Under the pieces are notes generated by a model. That model was not told where the DNA came from. It saw nothing but the letters and a program-made list of their open reading frames with translations, and searched no databases. A stretch of DNA of 50,891 nucleotides from Lachnospiraceae bacterium (lineage in GTDB: Bacteria; Bacillota; Clostridia; Lachnospirales; Lachnospiraceae). Below are positions 1 through 9,464 of this stretch, one piece after another. Every line of letters begins with the position of its first letter. Within the stretch, counting starts at the first letter, position 1. The stretch spans positions 1 through 50,891 of the forward strand of contig JAJQHY010000095.1 of the NCBI GenBank assembly GCA_021199495.1, given 5' to 3'. Made by a program: the position numbers and the translations under genes.

Positions 1-73
1 AAAAGTAGGACAACTAAAAACCTAAAATGTCCTTGACAAGGGGTACAATTCACATCAAACATATTACACAAAC

Positions 74-119
74 AAAAAAGCCCCACCAGGTTGCGCATGG
101 AAACCAGAGGCGTGGTGGG
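74..119 (-). terminator. Intrinsic terminator of the 5' RNA candidate
   Basis: On the minus strand CCCACCA (113-119) pairs perfectly with TGGTGGG (82-88). The stem is followed by G, C and then six T residues (74-79). The 24-base loop is long but could form a smaller inner hairpin. Confidence 0.65.
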
Positions 120-344
120 TTCTGTTATGACTATCTTACTGTTTTGAATGGGTGTCACATCAAGGCTCTCTCTAATTGGTGTAGTTATGGTGTACGACCA
201 AACCGTCCACCGGACGGTTTGCCTGCACGCTAAGGCGTAGCAAGTGCCCTCCAGCCGCTCAGAACCCTTGATCTTCCTGACATCTTTAAGCCTTTTAGGA
301 ATATTGCCGTGATAACATAACAAATTCTCCGTTATTCTTTTATA
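75..344 (-). ncRNA. Candidate structured non-coding RNA, family unassigned
   Basis: On the minus strand a promoter-like pair is followed by about 270 bases without a convincing ORF that end in an intrinsic terminator. The RNA can fold into a closed multibranch structure. A long-range stem joins 266-272 with 159-165 (ATCAAGG/CCTTGAT) and is flanked by TGTCA/TGACA. Inside is a perfect 9-bp hairpin (AAACCGTCC, loop GGT), with a GCGT/ACGC-type hairpin beside it. The plus-strand ORF over this region (27-233) has no ribosome binding site and no family likeness. The size, structure and own promoter/terminator suggest a stand-alone RNA, possibly of the raiA type, but I cannot confirm a family from memory. 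Confidence 0.5.
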
Positions 345-350
345 AGTTTA

Positions 351-379
351 AGCATAAAACCATTTTCATCTTCTGTAAA
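351..379 (-). promoter_or_regulatory. Promoter for the 5' RNA candidate
   Basis: Reading the minus strand, TTTACA (374-379) and TATGCT (351-356) are separated by exactly 17 bases, so transcription would start near 344. The hexamers differ from consensus at one and two positions. Confidence 0.4.
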
Positions 380-415
380 GCGCAGGAAATTTCAGGAAAT
401 CGGGAAAATACATAC

Positions 416-452
416 AAAAAAGCCTCCGCTGGCGGATCCATTTCCGGCGGAG
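416..452 (-). terminator. Terminator downstream of the DUF4143 ATPase gene
   Basis: On the minus strand CTCCGC (447-452) pairs with GCGGAG (424-429), with further CGG/CCG pairing inside, followed by six T residues (416-421). It lies 15 bases beyond the stop codon of the 468-1775 gene and should end the minus-strand transcript. Confidence 0.75.
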
Positions 453-467
453 ACTTTTCATATCCTG

Positions 468-1775
468 TCAAATAAACGCAGCCATATACAGAGGCAGCGT
501 AATGATGCGGTCTTCGCTCGCCCCTGTATTGCTGTCTGCGAACTTATATCCACAGCAGATATCTTTATGATTTTTCATCAGCGACCTGAGCGAACCTGCC
601 CGTGTATTTCCGCTCTTGACTTCAATCGGGAGCACCTGGTCATCTTTCTGGATGATGACATCGATTTCTTTTTTCGTTGTCTCATTTTTATAGAAATATA
701 AGAGATATCCCTTTTTATAAAGCGCATCCGCGACCGCACACTCATAGATGCCGCCTTTTGAGTTTCCGGCCAGGGTATTTTCCACAATATGCTGCTTAAA
801 CGAAAAGTCCTTCATTGCCATCAGCAATGACATGTCCGTTGTATAGGCACGGAAGAAATCGTCTCTTGCATAATCATCCAGATCAAATCTGATATCTGTC
901 ACAAGCCTGCTCAGATGCACGATATCGGCGCGAAGCAGCCACTCAATGCTCGAAAAATATTTTTGTGCTCTGCCGCCATGCTCAACTTCTTTATATTGAA
1001 ATTTATGATTCTCTTTCTCCAACAACTGCTTTGCTAAAGAAAGGTAACACTTCTCTGCCTTTACTTTTTCTTCAGCCGTCGCATAATGCGCGATGTCATA
1101 CTGGTAGCCCTGCAGAAGATTTCTCTGTACCCTGTCAACCTCCCTGAAATCCCTGGTATCCACATATTTTTGTACTGCCTCCGGCATACCGCCTGTTGCA
1201 GTATACTGCCTGTAATAATGCATCATCTGGGAATGGATTGCCTCGGGTATCACCGTTTTTGTATGAAGGTAAGTGGAAAGACTTTCCGTCAGATCTTGCG
1301 AAATTCCCATACCCCAGAGGAACTCTTCAAAATCCAGCCCGTACATTTTCAGATAATCCACATATCCAACTGGATAAGAGGACGCGCGTTTATAGTCGAT
1401 TCCCAGTAGCGATCCGGACGCAAGAACATCGAAGCGGTTATCTGTTGCCCAGAACTTCAGGGATGTGACTGCTTCCTGGCATTCCTGGATTTCATCCAGG
1501 AAAATCATCGTTTTTCCGGGAATGATTTTCTTTTCAGGGAAGCGAAAGCGCATGGCCATAACCATATTGTCTACCGTGAGATCACCGGTAAAAATATCCA
1601 TTGCGGAAGGCGTCTGCTTGAAATTGATTTCCACAAGCTCCTCATAGTTTTCTTCCGCAAATCGTTCGATGATATATGTTTTTCCGGTCTGTCTGGCTCC
1701 CTGGACGATCAGACATTTTTTATCCTTTGAATGAACCCATTTCCGGATCTTCTCTGTCGCTTTTCTTTTTAACAT
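468..1775 (-). CDS. DUF4143-type AAA ATPase
   Basis: A 435-residue cytosolic P-loop ATPase of the AAA_14/DUF4143 family, whose cellular role is poorly known. Walker A (GARQTGKT, residues 26-33) and Walker B (IFLDEIQ) are clear. The C-terminus carries a PD-(D/E)XK-like pattern, EIDVII then PIEVKSG, typical of the DUF4143 domain. I chose ATG 1775, preceded by AGAGGTG, over the longer frame to 1928; the extra 51 codons run through inverted repeats of the leader and lack a binding site. It has its own promoter overlapping the 3' end of sbcC. A relative lies at 45744-46970. Confidence 0.85.
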   Translation of the reverse strand: MLKRKATEKIRKWVHSKDKKCLIVQGARQTGKTYIIERFAEENYEELVEINFKQTPSAMDIFTGDLTVDNMVMAMRFRFPEKKIIPGKTMIFLDEIQECQEAVTSLKFWATDNRFDVLASGSLLGIDYKRASSYPVGYVDYLKMYGLDFEEFLWGMGISQDLTESLSTYLHTKTVIPEAIHSQMMHYYRQYTATGGMPEAVQKYVDTRDFREVDRVQRNLLQGYQYDIAHYATAEEKVKAEKCYLSLAKQLLEKENHKFQYKEVEHGGRAQKYFSSIEWLLRADIVHLSRLVTDIRFDLDDYARDDFFRAYTTDMSLLMAMKDFSFKQHIVENTLAGNSKGGIYECAVADALYKKGYLLYFYKNETTKKEIDVIIQKDDQVLPIEVKSGNTRAGSLRSLMKNHKDICCGYKFADSNTGASEDRIITLPLYMAAFI

Positions 1776-1832
1776 AAAACACCTCTGACCAATATAATTT
1801 CCATTACTATCGTTCCTTATCAGCATTTTAAA

Positions 1833-1894
1833 ATTCGAAAATGTAGTTTCTATTAACATTTTCGAATGTTGAAATGTTGCTTTCATCAACATTT
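1833..1894. promoter_or_regulatory. Tandem dyads at the start of the ATPase leader
   Basis: There are two inverted repeats in a row. The first has perfect 12-base arms (ATTCGAAAATGT at 1833-1844 and its complement at 1856-1867, spacer 11). The second has perfect 8-base arms (AAATGTTG at 1872-1879, complement 1887-1894, spacer 7). Both contain the core ACATTT/AAATGT. They lie right after the predicted start site, so they may be repressor operators or hairpins in the mRNA leader. Confidence 0.6.
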
Positions 1895-1899
1895 TGGAA

Positions 1900-1928
1900 A
1901 TTATATCATCAATCAGAGCATATTTCAA
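1900..1928 (-). promoter_or_regulatory. Promoter of the DUF4143 ATPase gene
   Basis: On the minus strand TTGAAA (1923-1928) and TATAAT (1900-1905) are 17 bases apart. The start site should fall near 1893, just after the sbcC stop codon (1935-1937). The gene can therefore be expressed separately from sbcDC. Confidence 0.65.
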
Positions 1929-1934
1929 GTACCC

Positions 1935-4900
1935 TCAGCTGATCTCCCACCGAATGTGACTGCCCTTTTCATCCTTCGTGACCACAAGCTGGTCCTCGAT
2001 TATCTGCTGCAGTTCCGTGACATGCGAAATAATGCCGATCATTTTCGAACCGGCGGACATATTCTTAAGAACCTGCACCGCCTGCGTCCTGGCGTTCGCG
2101 CTCAGGCTGCCGAAGCCTTCGTCGATGAACATCATATCCAGGCTGACGGCAGAACCGGCCTGCACCTGGTCGGCGATTCCTAAAGAAAGCGCCAGAGCTG
2201 CCATGAAGGATTCGCCGCCGGAGAGCGTATTGATCTCGCGCTCCAGGCCGGTGGCATAAGAATAGACCATAAGATCGAGGCCGCGGTTTTTGCCCTGACC
2301 GGCCTGATCCTCCGGCATCATGCGCAGTTCAAACTGCCCCTCCGTCATATCCCGAAACCGCCGGTTCGCGGCGTCCAGAATGCGGGACAAGTGATAGCGC
2401 TGCACATAAGTCTCAATGTCCATGCGGGCGCCCGTCCGTTTTCCGTTTAAGCGCTCGTAGAGGCTCTGCAGTCTTTCATAATGCTGCATTGCATCCGCCC
2501 GCTTTGCCTGATTTTCCTGAAGCGATTGATAAATATCTGTATCTGTTCTGTATGTCTGGCCTATCTCCACCCAGGCAGCTTCTGCCTCCGTCCAGGCGGT
2601 TTCAGCGGCGGATTTCGCGGCTTCTAACGCTGCCATATCCGGCTCTTTCTGTGCACCGATCGCAGCCTGCGCGGTGTCGCGGCTGGCCTGTGCGGCAAGC
2701 TTCTTCTGCTCCCTTTCATTGACCGTATCTGACAGAGCCGCCGCCTCTTCCTTTTTGTGCTGCTGCGAGATGTTCTGCCAGATAGATTCTGCCATGCCTT
2801 TCTGTTTCAGAATCGACTCATATTCCGCTCTGCGCCCGTCGCAAAGCGACTGTAAATCGGGCAGTGACTTTTCATCCTGTTCGATCAAAGTCTGCGATTT
2901 TTGTACTTTCTCTTTTACGTTATTAAGGGCCTCTTTTGCCGCCGTATGGACCTTCTGAGCCGCTGTTTTTTGAATTTTTGCAGTTTCCAGGGCCTGTTCC
3001 GCCTCTTTTTCGGAGCGGAAAACAGTCTGTGAAGCGACCAGATCCTGATAAGTTGTCCGCGCCGCCGCCAGGTCTTCACGGGCGCTGACAGCCTGCGCAT
3101 CAGCCTGGTCAGCCGCCTGCTTTAATTCCGCAGTTTTCCCATCAACATTCGCCAGACTAAGCCGGACGCTCTTAAGTTCTGCGGCTTCTTTCTCAAGTGG
3201 TTGTTTCTGTGCGTTCAACGCAGTGCGCCAGGAGACGAAAATGCGCTTCGCGTCAGCGAAGACCTGACTCTGCTCTGCAGGAATCGGCTCCTGACATGCA
3301 AAAGTCTTCCCCTGTGGAGCATCCCCCATACAATCCGCCATCTGCCTGCGCAGCCTCTCCATCGTCTGCGCAAAATGCAGTCGCTTTTCCTTCAAAAGTT
3401 CCTCCGCGCTGCCGGAAACCTTCGACTTCTCCTCCATATCCGTGCGGAGGTTCTCCACCTTCCTGGACAGTTTATCCAGTGCCTCCCGCGTCAGTTCCTT
3501 ATGCGCTTCGGACAGCTCACAGGGCTTCGGATGTACCGTAGAGCCGCAGACCGGGCATGGCTGACCCTCTGTCAGGTGCTGTGCGAGAATACCGGCCTGC
3601 TCACGAATAAACAGATCATACTTTCCCTCATATCCGGCATTTGCCTCCAAATACAGCTCGCGAGCAGCCGCAAAGGCGCTGCTGGCCTCAGCGCAGCTTA
3701 ACTCCTGCGCCGCGATTTCCTCCTGTTCCGTTTCTGCGTCAGCGAGCGCCGTGTCAATTTCCTCTGCCTTCCGGCTTCTATTCGTCCACTCCTGCAGGTG
3801 CAGATCCGCGCCCCGCAGCTCCTCCTCGCGCTTGCGCCACTGCTGCACCTGAAGCGCGTAGACTTCCTGCGCCTCTTTCGCGGCCCGAGCCGCCCCGGTC
3901 AGTTTCTGCTCGCGTGCAGTCACCATTTCAAGTGTCTCTTTCGCCTCCGCAATTTTCGCAAACAGAACACGCGCGTTCTTCACCCGCTCCTCTGTCTGCG
4001 TGTATGCGGCCTGCGCTTCCTTCCATGCGCTGTCCGCCTTTTCCTCGGTCAAAGCCACTTCCCGCTGGTTTTCCTCCAGTGCAGGAAGACTCTCCTTTAA
4101 ACCGGACAGCTCCTCCTGCGTATGCTTTACCCGATCGAGCGCCTCCTCATATCTGAAAAATATCGACTGAATTTCATAAGCGTCCCCGATTTCCCGGCTC
4201 AGCCTGCTCATCGCCTCCGTCCCGGCCCGCATTTCCTCGTATAATTTTAACTCATCCTGCGCCTTTTTCAGCTGTTCAAAAGCCGTGGTCAGCGTTTTTG
4301 CCGTCTGATAAGCATTATTTGCTTCCTCACGCGCCGCGCTCGCCCGGCCGCGCAGGGTAAGTGCCTCCTGTTTTTTTAACTCCAGCTCCTCACACAGTGC
4401 ACCGAACAGATTGATGAATTTCTCCAGCTCAGCGATATTTGGCCTGTCCGTTTTTAAAATCCGCTCCTTCAGTGCTGTCAGCTCCTCGCATTGTCCACAG
4501 CCCGTCAGGATATCCGCCGGAATAACAGCTCTCGCAATCTGCGTTGCAAACACGGTTCTGATCTGCGCAAGTCCGGCTGAGGCTCCTTTGCACCGCTGCT
4601 CAAGCTCCCTGATGATGTTTTCATAGATTTCCGTTCCGAACAGCTTGCGGAAAATCTCCTTTTTCTTTTTGGAATCCGCGCGCAGCAGCTCCATAAACTC
4701 GCCCTGCGCGATCATGACGATCTGCGCGAACTGATCCTTCGTCAGACCAATAATTTCAATCAGCTTCTGATTGGCCTCCTTCTGCGGATACTCCGTCCCG
4801 TCCGGCATGGTCAGGTGCACCGTTTCGGATATCATTCGGGTTGTATTTCCCGTCCTGGTCTTTCTGAGAATATTTCTGACATGCAAGGGTTCGCGCCGGA

Positions 4901-5189
4901 CCGTATAAAGTTCAGCCGCGGAACCGTTCCCTTCCGAAAAAACAAGCTCCACATAGGGTGTGACGTCCCGGCTGACATAATCGCTCTGCAGCTCCTTGCC
5001 GTCCCTGATATTCATGGTGGAGCTCGCGCTGCCGTAAAGCGCAAAAGAAATGGCATCAAAAATGGTGCTCTTCCCCGAGCCGGTTTCGCCGCTGATTAAA
5101 AAGAGGTTCTGATTCAATGCTGTAAAATCAATGACGGTTTTCTCTCCATAGGAGCCGAACGCCTCCATCGTCAACCTGATCGGCTTCAT
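1935..5189 (-). CDS. sbcC: Exonuclease SbcC, SMC-like ATPase subunit
   Basis: This is the ATPase subunit of the SbcCD (bacterial Rad50/Mre11) nuclease that opens hairpins and protein-blocked DNA ends. It has 1084 residues, usual for the family. The N-terminal Walker A is GETGSGKST (34-42), followed by long glutamate/alanine-rich coiled coils. A CPVC zinc hook (GQPCPVCGS) lies at mid-protein, a second coil follows, and near the C-terminus come the LSGGE signature and the MFIDEGFG Walker B. The ATG overlaps the sbcD stop codon (ATGA), so the two are translationally coupled. Confidence 0.97.
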   Translation of the reverse strand: MKPIRLTMEAFGSYGEKTVIDFTALNQNLFLISGETGSGKSTIFDAISFALYGSASSTMNIRDGKELQSDYVSRDVTPYVELVFSEGNGSAAELYTVRREPLHVRNILRKTRTGNTTRMISETVHLTMPDGTEYPQKEANQKLIEIIGLTKDQFAQIVMIAQGEFMELLRADSKKKKEIFRKLFGTEIYENIIRELEQRCKGASAGLAQIRTVFATQIARAVIPADILTGCGQCEELTALKERILKTDRPNIAELEKFINLFGALCEELELKKQEALTLRGRASAAREEANNAYQTAKTLTTAFEQLKKAQDELKLYEEMRAGTEAMSRLSREIGDAYEIQSIFFRYEEALDRVKHTQEELSGLKESLPALEENQREVALTEEKADSAWKEAQAAYTQTEERVKNARVLFAKIAEAKETLEMVTAREQKLTGAARAAKEAQEVYALQVQQWRKREEELRGADLHLQEWTNRSRKAEEIDTALADAETEQEEIAAQELSCAEASSAFAAARELYLEANAGYEGKYDLFIREQAGILAQHLTEGQPCPVCGSTVHPKPCELSEAHKELTREALDKLSRKVENLRTDMEEKSKVSGSAEELLKEKRLHFAQTMERLRRQMADCMGDAPQGKTFACQEPIPAEQSQVFADAKRIFVSWRTALNAQKQPLEKEAAELKSVRLSLANVDGKTAELKQAADQADAQAVSAREDLAAARTTYQDLVASQTVFRSEKEAEQALETAKIQKTAAQKVHTAAKEALNNVKEKVQKSQTLIEQDEKSLPDLQSLCDGRRAEYESILKQKGMAESIWQNISQQHKKEEAAALSDTVNEREQKKLAAQASRDTAQAAIGAQKEPDMAALEAAKSAAETAWTEAEAAWVEIGQTYRTDTDIYQSLQENQAKRADAMQHYERLQSLYERLNGKRTGARMDIETYVQRYHLSRILDAANRRFRDMTEGQFELRMMPEDQAGQGKNRGLDLMVYSYATGLEREINTLSGGESFMAALALSLGIADQVQAGSAVSLDMMFIDEGFGSLSANARTQAVQVLKNMSAGSKMIGIISHVTELQQIIEDQLVVTKDEKGSHIRWEIS

Positions 5190-6337
5190 TTCATTTCCTC
5201 CATCACGGTATTGATCACATCGCGCAGTTCTGCAAGCTCCTCCTCATCCAGGTCACCCAGGTACTCCCTGCACAGGTCCTCGGGGCTCTTTTGGTCATCC
5301 AATGAATAAGCGGCACTGTAATTGACGGTTCGCAGGAAAGTCCTGCGCACCTCCAGCAAATGCGGAAACGCGTTCCTGAGCCTGTCCTGTGTGTCAACAA
5401 CGTCCAGCTCCGTTGTATCCGTCAGCTCCACGCGCACATAATCGTCGCAGGTCTCTCTCAGCACATCTGCCAGATTCCCGGAAATCACACGCACCTCGCG
5501 CAGCGGCTTTAACGGCAGGATCGTCGTGCTGACTTCTCCTTTATTCTGTAGCTCTACGAGAATCACGCCCTTTTCCTGTCCCGCCTCGCTGACAGAGCAG
5601 GCCAAGGGCGTCCCGCAATAGCGAAGCGTCTCGCTGCCGACCTTCATCGGCTTGTGGATATGGCCCAGCGCGGCGTAGTCGAAGCACGCGATCGCGTCCG
5701 CCCCGATGGCGTCGATATTTCCCACCGTCCTGATTTCCGAATCCATGCGCTCCACTTCCTCGCCCGTCATGCCTGCCGGAAGGTAAAACTGATGGCTGAC
5801 CAGAACATTTCGTGTCGTTAAATCAATCGCCTCGCGCGCAAGCAATCTGCGCACCGAGGCGTCGTAGGAAAGGCTGTTGCCATTCTCGTCAGAGCCAACA
5901 ATCGCCCGGACCATGGACGGCTTGACAAAGGGAAGCAGGTAAAAATTCACCTCGCCGAATTCATCCCGCAGCACAACCTTCTCGATCCGTTCCCCCTCCA
6001 ACTGCGGCGGAAGACCGATCATATGAATTTTATGGCTCTGCAAAATGCTGCGGAACATATCAATGCGGGGCGGGCTGTCATGGTTACCGCTGATGATCAT
6101 CAGCTCCGCCTCTGGCAACGCCGCGGAAAGCGCTGTGAGAAAACCATCAAAGAGCCGCACCGCCTCCACGGAAGGAACCGCGCGGTCATAGATATCCCCT
6201 GCAATGACAATGGCGTCCGGATGATGCTCCTTCGCAAGCTCGATGATTTCATCCAGAATATATTTCTGGTCCTCGAGCAGGTCATGCCCCAGGAGCTTTA
6301 AACCGATATGCAGATCGGATAAATGAAAAAATTTCAT
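5186..6337 (-). CDS. sbcD: Exonuclease SbcD, Mre11-like nuclease subunit
   Basis: A 383-residue calcineurin-like phosphoesterase, the catalytic partner of SbcC. All metal-binding motifs are visible in order: LSDLHIG, IAGDIYDRAVP, ISGNHDS, VSHQFYL and ALGHIHKP. I start at ATG 6337, eight to ten bases after GGGGT, rather than at the TTG one codon earlier. It is followed by sbcC with a 4-base overlap. The gene lies about 90 bases after the restriction gene; no clear promoter is seen in that gap, so it may be co-transcribed with the restriction operon. Confidence 0.96.
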   Translation of the reverse strand: MKFFHLSDLHIGLKLLGHDLLEDQKYILDEIIELAKEHHPDAIVIAGDIYDRAVPSVEAVRLFDGFLTALSAALPEAELMIISGNHDSPPRIDMFRSILQSHKIHMIGLPPQLEGERIEKVVLRDEFGEVNFYLLPFVKPSMVRAIVGSDENGNSLSYDASVRRLLAREAIDLTTRNVLVSHQFYLPAGMTGEEVERMDSEIRTVGNIDAIGADAIACFDYAALGHIHKPMKVGSETLRYCGTPLACSVSEAGQEKGVILVELQNKGEVSTTILPLKPLREVRVISGNLADVLRETCDDYVRVELTDTTELDVVDTQDRLRNAFPHLLEVRRTFLRTVNYSAAYSLDDQKSPEDLCREYLGDLDEEELAELRDVINTVMEEMK

Positions 6338-6427
6338 CAAAATTTACCCCTTTGCACAGTTTTAGATTCCTCAACATGGGATCCTGAAATACGCCCAGCG
6401 CCGCTTCTGCGTGGTCATGCAGGCTGA

Positions 6428-8545
6428 TTATACGATTTCTCCCATAAATTTTTTTCTCCAGTCAATGTCAAAATGAACCTTTTCAACCTCAAACAATTTA
6501 TGCACCTTGGATATAACCGAATCATACTCTGCATGCTTATCCATCAATACCGCCAGCTCGTCCGAATGAACAGGCATAATCACTACATTGTCAGTAAATT
6601 TGGTTTTATCTACGGAAGACTGAAGTGGAACTGCAGCAACCGCTTTCCAGATATTGATCGTATTGTAATCAAAGCTGTCCGCAATGAAAAAGGTTGTAAC
6701 CTCTCTGCCAGTATCGGCTTTTTCTTCCTCAACCTTCAGATTTATGGAATGTCGCAATACCGGTTCCCATTCTCCTCGTTTCTGACTGTTTGCATTCATG
6801 AGTGTTGCTTCCAGCATAACAACCTGATTTTTTTCATATATGACAATATCACCCTGTCCTCCACCAGCGTGGACCAAAGGTTCAAAATTCGCCGATAAGG
6901 TCAGATTATAGCTTCCCAGAACATCAATTCGCTTCCCGGAAAAATAATACCACGCGATCCCCACGATAAATTCATAGATTGTAGGTACAGTGGCGTCAGG
7001 ACTGACCATGTCTTTAATCTGTTTGTCATTGCTCCTGTCACTGAACAGTCCAAGAAGCTCTTTCACCTTATCCGCGGGATAATTCTTATCGATAAATTCA
7101 TTAAACTCTTTTCTTCGTTTATCCGCGACAATAACAGGAATTTCATCAATAACCGTTCCCGGAAATTCTTTCTGAATATGATCTTCAACCTGTTTTGTTT
7201 CCTCTACATAATATCCAAGGATTTCCGACACTGAAGTCACATCACAGAAAAAGCTGTCTGCCCCTTCTTCATACTCACCATAGTCTTCATAATGTGGATG
7301 CAGCTCCTCGTTTATATTTCCGGCAATTTTTTTCTTGACAATGTCTTCTTCAAATATGCATGCGCACAATTCTCTGTAGGCCAATTCGACAAAGCCATTA
7401 TCAAAGCTGATGATACCTGCTGCTTTGAAAATTCGTTTTGTGGTATCTGAATATTCACGGATCTGATCCAGTTTTTTCGACATGGAAAACATCTGGTACA
7501 GGAAAATGTTTAAATTTCCTTCAAACATTTCTTTATACTGTTCAGCAAATTGATCTGCAGCCGGTCTTTCTCCCTTTCTCTGCGTAAATATGTTCTGCCC
7601 GCAGCCAAATGCCTTATTCAGCATGGCTTTGTTATTTTCATAAAATGTAAGTATTCCATCAATCACAACGGATGACGGATTCTCCTTATAATCAAACAAC
7701 AGGTTATAGTATTCCCAGTATACCTCAACCGCAGCTTTGCTTTTTCTGTTCCTGAAATTGCGCCAAAACTCTGTCCCCGACAGCCTGTTATCCGTATTGA
7801 TCTCGGTTGGAATATCAACCGCAATGCCCGATACAATATCGCCTTCCTTATAATTCTGGACATACTGTTCGATATCCGTAAAATCCGAATACGGACTTAG
7901 TCCCTGAACCAGCTCGGAAAACGCATTTTCAGACAGTCTGTGCCTTTTCAGCAACGCATAAACAGCCAGATAAAACGGCGAATAATACCTTTCTCCATCC
8001 GTATCGAATAATCGCAGTTTCAGCAGCTGACGCAGATAGACAATGTTGACTCCATCAATCGGAAGCAGCTTTTCCAGCGCATCTTTTCTCAGCTTTTTCA
8101 GATCGAGTAAAAGCTCACCAGCCGGTGAAATCTTTCTGTTCTCGTCTGTAAAGCCCAGTTTCACCAGATTGCTTGTATAGTGTCTTGCTCTGTCCTCAAT
8201 TCCCAGATCAAAACGCTGAACAAGATCCTGATTCCGAGCACCATATTTTTGAATCCAACCTGAATCCAGGTCCTGCACAGCTGCCGCAAAATCAGGATAC
8301 TTTGCCAGTGTTTCCATAAGTTCGTCATAGGGATCATGCTTTTCAAAAACCTCAGGGGATACTTCTATCGCCTGTCTGTAAAACTCGTACTGCGCCAGAC
8401 TTTCCGGCATGGATCCCCATCTCATTCTTTTTTCATTCTGAATATCATCCAGTATTGTCAGATAACCCTGCAAAGCATTGATCACGTCATTTCTTCTTCC
8501 GTTTGTATCCATGAGGTTGAAAATCTGTCCTGCTTTTATCTTCAT
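6428..8545 (-). CDS. Type II restriction endonuclease, AlwI/BspD6I-like
   Basis: A 705-residue enzyme expected to cut DNA near a short asymmetric site. The probable catalytic core is late: GDIVIYEK with Asp566, then MLEATL with Glu579, then the EWEPVLRH stretch that follows the nuclease motif in AlwI-like enzymes. The canonical ExK lysine is replaced (EAT), as in that group. It has an AGGAGG site 7 bases before ATG and starts 9 bases after the preceding methylase stop. The family assignment rests on motif likeness and on the two adjacent D12-class methylases. The recognition sequence cannot be read from this. Confidence 0.72.
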   Translation of the reverse strand: MKIKAGQIFNLMDTNGRRNDVINALQGYLTILDDIQNEKRMRWGSMPESLAQYEFYRQAIEVSPEVFEKHDPYDELMETLAKYPDFAAAVQDLDSGWIQKYGARNQDLVQRFDLGIEDRARHYTSNLVKLGFTDENRKISPAGELLLDLKKLRKDALEKLLPIDGVNIVYLRQLLKLRLFDTDGERYYSPFYLAVYALLKRHRLSENAFSELVQGLSPYSDFTDIEQYVQNYKEGDIVSGIAVDIPTEINTDNRLSGTEFWRNFRNRKSKAAVEVYWEYYNLLFDYKENPSSVVIDGILTFYENNKAMLNKAFGCGQNIFTQRKGERPAADQFAEQYKEMFEGNLNIFLYQMFSMSKKLDQIREYSDTTKRIFKAAGIISFDNGFVELAYRELCACIFEEDIVKKKIAGNINEELHPHYEDYGEYEEGADSFFCDVTSVSEILGYYVEETKQVEDHIQKEFPGTVIDEIPVIVADKRRKEFNEFIDKNYPADKVKELLGLFSDRSNDKQIKDMVSPDATVPTIYEFIVGIAWYYFSGKRIDVLGSYNLTLSANFEPLVHAGGGQGDIVIYEKNQVVMLEATLMNANSQKRGEWEPVLRHSINLKVEEEKADTGREVTTFFIADSFDYNTINIWKAVAAVPLQSSVDKTKFTDNVVIMPVHSDELAVLMDKHAEYDSVISKVHKLFEVEKVHFDIDWRKKFMGEIV

Positions 8546-8554
8546 AACAGCCTC

Positions 8555-9463
8555 CTAATAATTCACGACAAGAATTTCTCTGGTCTCCCGATCTTTATTC
8601 TGTCTATGATAGTTTGCATTGCTATAGGAATAATTCAGATCTATCATTTTATAGTTCTGACTGGAAGCAATCCATCGTTTCAGGATTGTATTCTCTTTCC
8701 CCTTTGATTCCAGAACATTGGATAATGCAAATTTTATGCCTCGCTCAGATAAAGCATCAAGTGTCTGAAGCAAATCCCTTTCATCCTCTTTCGTCCACCC
8801 GCCCTGCTCATTGTATGCCGCACAGGTTATTAAATATGGAGGATCGGCATATACGAAATCTCTGCCTGTTAACTGATCAATATTAAACTTTCTGAAATCA
8901 CCCTGTAAAAAAACAGCGTTCTGGTTGTGAAGTAATTCCATGAACGCTTTCAGCTTACTGCACATTTTCTGATTAAAATCTCTTTTTCCCACAGGCAGAT
9001 TAAATTCACCGTTTCTGTTAAATCTGATCTGATTATTAAAGGCATAAACAATCAGCACATACAGCATGATATAATAATCTGTCTCCTTTGATTTCAGTGC
9101 ATTAAAATCTCCTCTGAGTTTCAGATATTTATCTTTATTGTATGCGCCCAGACCGTCTGAGCTGCTACAATGATAAAAATCATATCCGTGCACTTTCACA
9201 TCCGACAGTTCATATTTCTTTATTATCTTTTCTGTTTTATCAATAAAAACAGCCGAATCCATTGTCTGCATAACGGAATACAGCTGAATTAAAGGCGCAC
9301 AGCAATCATTATAAATATAACTTTCGGCAGAAACATTTATTCCGACATTGCAGCCGCCGCAGAACAGGTCGACAAAGCAACCCAGGTCCTTCGGAAACAA
9401 CGGCAGAATCTGCGGCAGTAATTTGTATTTTCCTCCCGTATAATTTAATGGCGACTGAAGCAT
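8555..9463 (-). CDS. D12-class adenine DNA methyltransferase (second of pair)
   Basis: A Dam/D12-class N6-adenine methyltransferase of 302 residues. Visible are NYTGGKYKLL near the N-terminus (SAM binding), FVDLFCGG (motif I, around 30-37) and the catalytic DPPY at 207-210 (motif IV). I start at ATG 9463, preceded by GGGGAGAG and one base after the stop of the upstream methylase, not at 9517, which would overlap that gene by 18 codons. With the upstream methylase and the restriction enzyme it forms a three-gene R-M operon. Two adenine methylases suit an asymmetric site that needs one enzyme per strand. Confidence 0.88.
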   Translation of the reverse strand: MLQSPLNYTGGKYKLLPQILPLFPKDLGCFVDLFCGGCNVGINVSAESYIYNDCCAPLIQLYSVMQTMDSAVFIDKTEKIIKKYELSDVKVHGYDFYHCSSSDGLGAYNKDKYLKLRGDFNALKSKETDYYIMLYVLIVYAFNNQIRFNRNGEFNLPVGKRDFNQKMCSKLKAFMELLHNQNAVFLQGDFRKFNIDQLTGRDFVYADPPYLITCAAYNEQGGWTKEDERDLLQTLDALSERGIKFALSNVLESKGKENTILKRWIASSQNYKMIDLNYSYSNANYHRQNKDRETREILVVNY

Positions 9464-9464
9464 G

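Noticed and set aside
1-60. Possible insertion-sequence end (AGGACA/TGTCCT inverted repeat at the window edge)
   Set aside because: Only a 6-base inverted repeat with no transposase frame; the window edge prevents any test.
27-233. 68-residue plus-strand ORF
   Set aside because: No binding site and it lies opposite the folded RNA candidate and its terminator; composition does not look coding.
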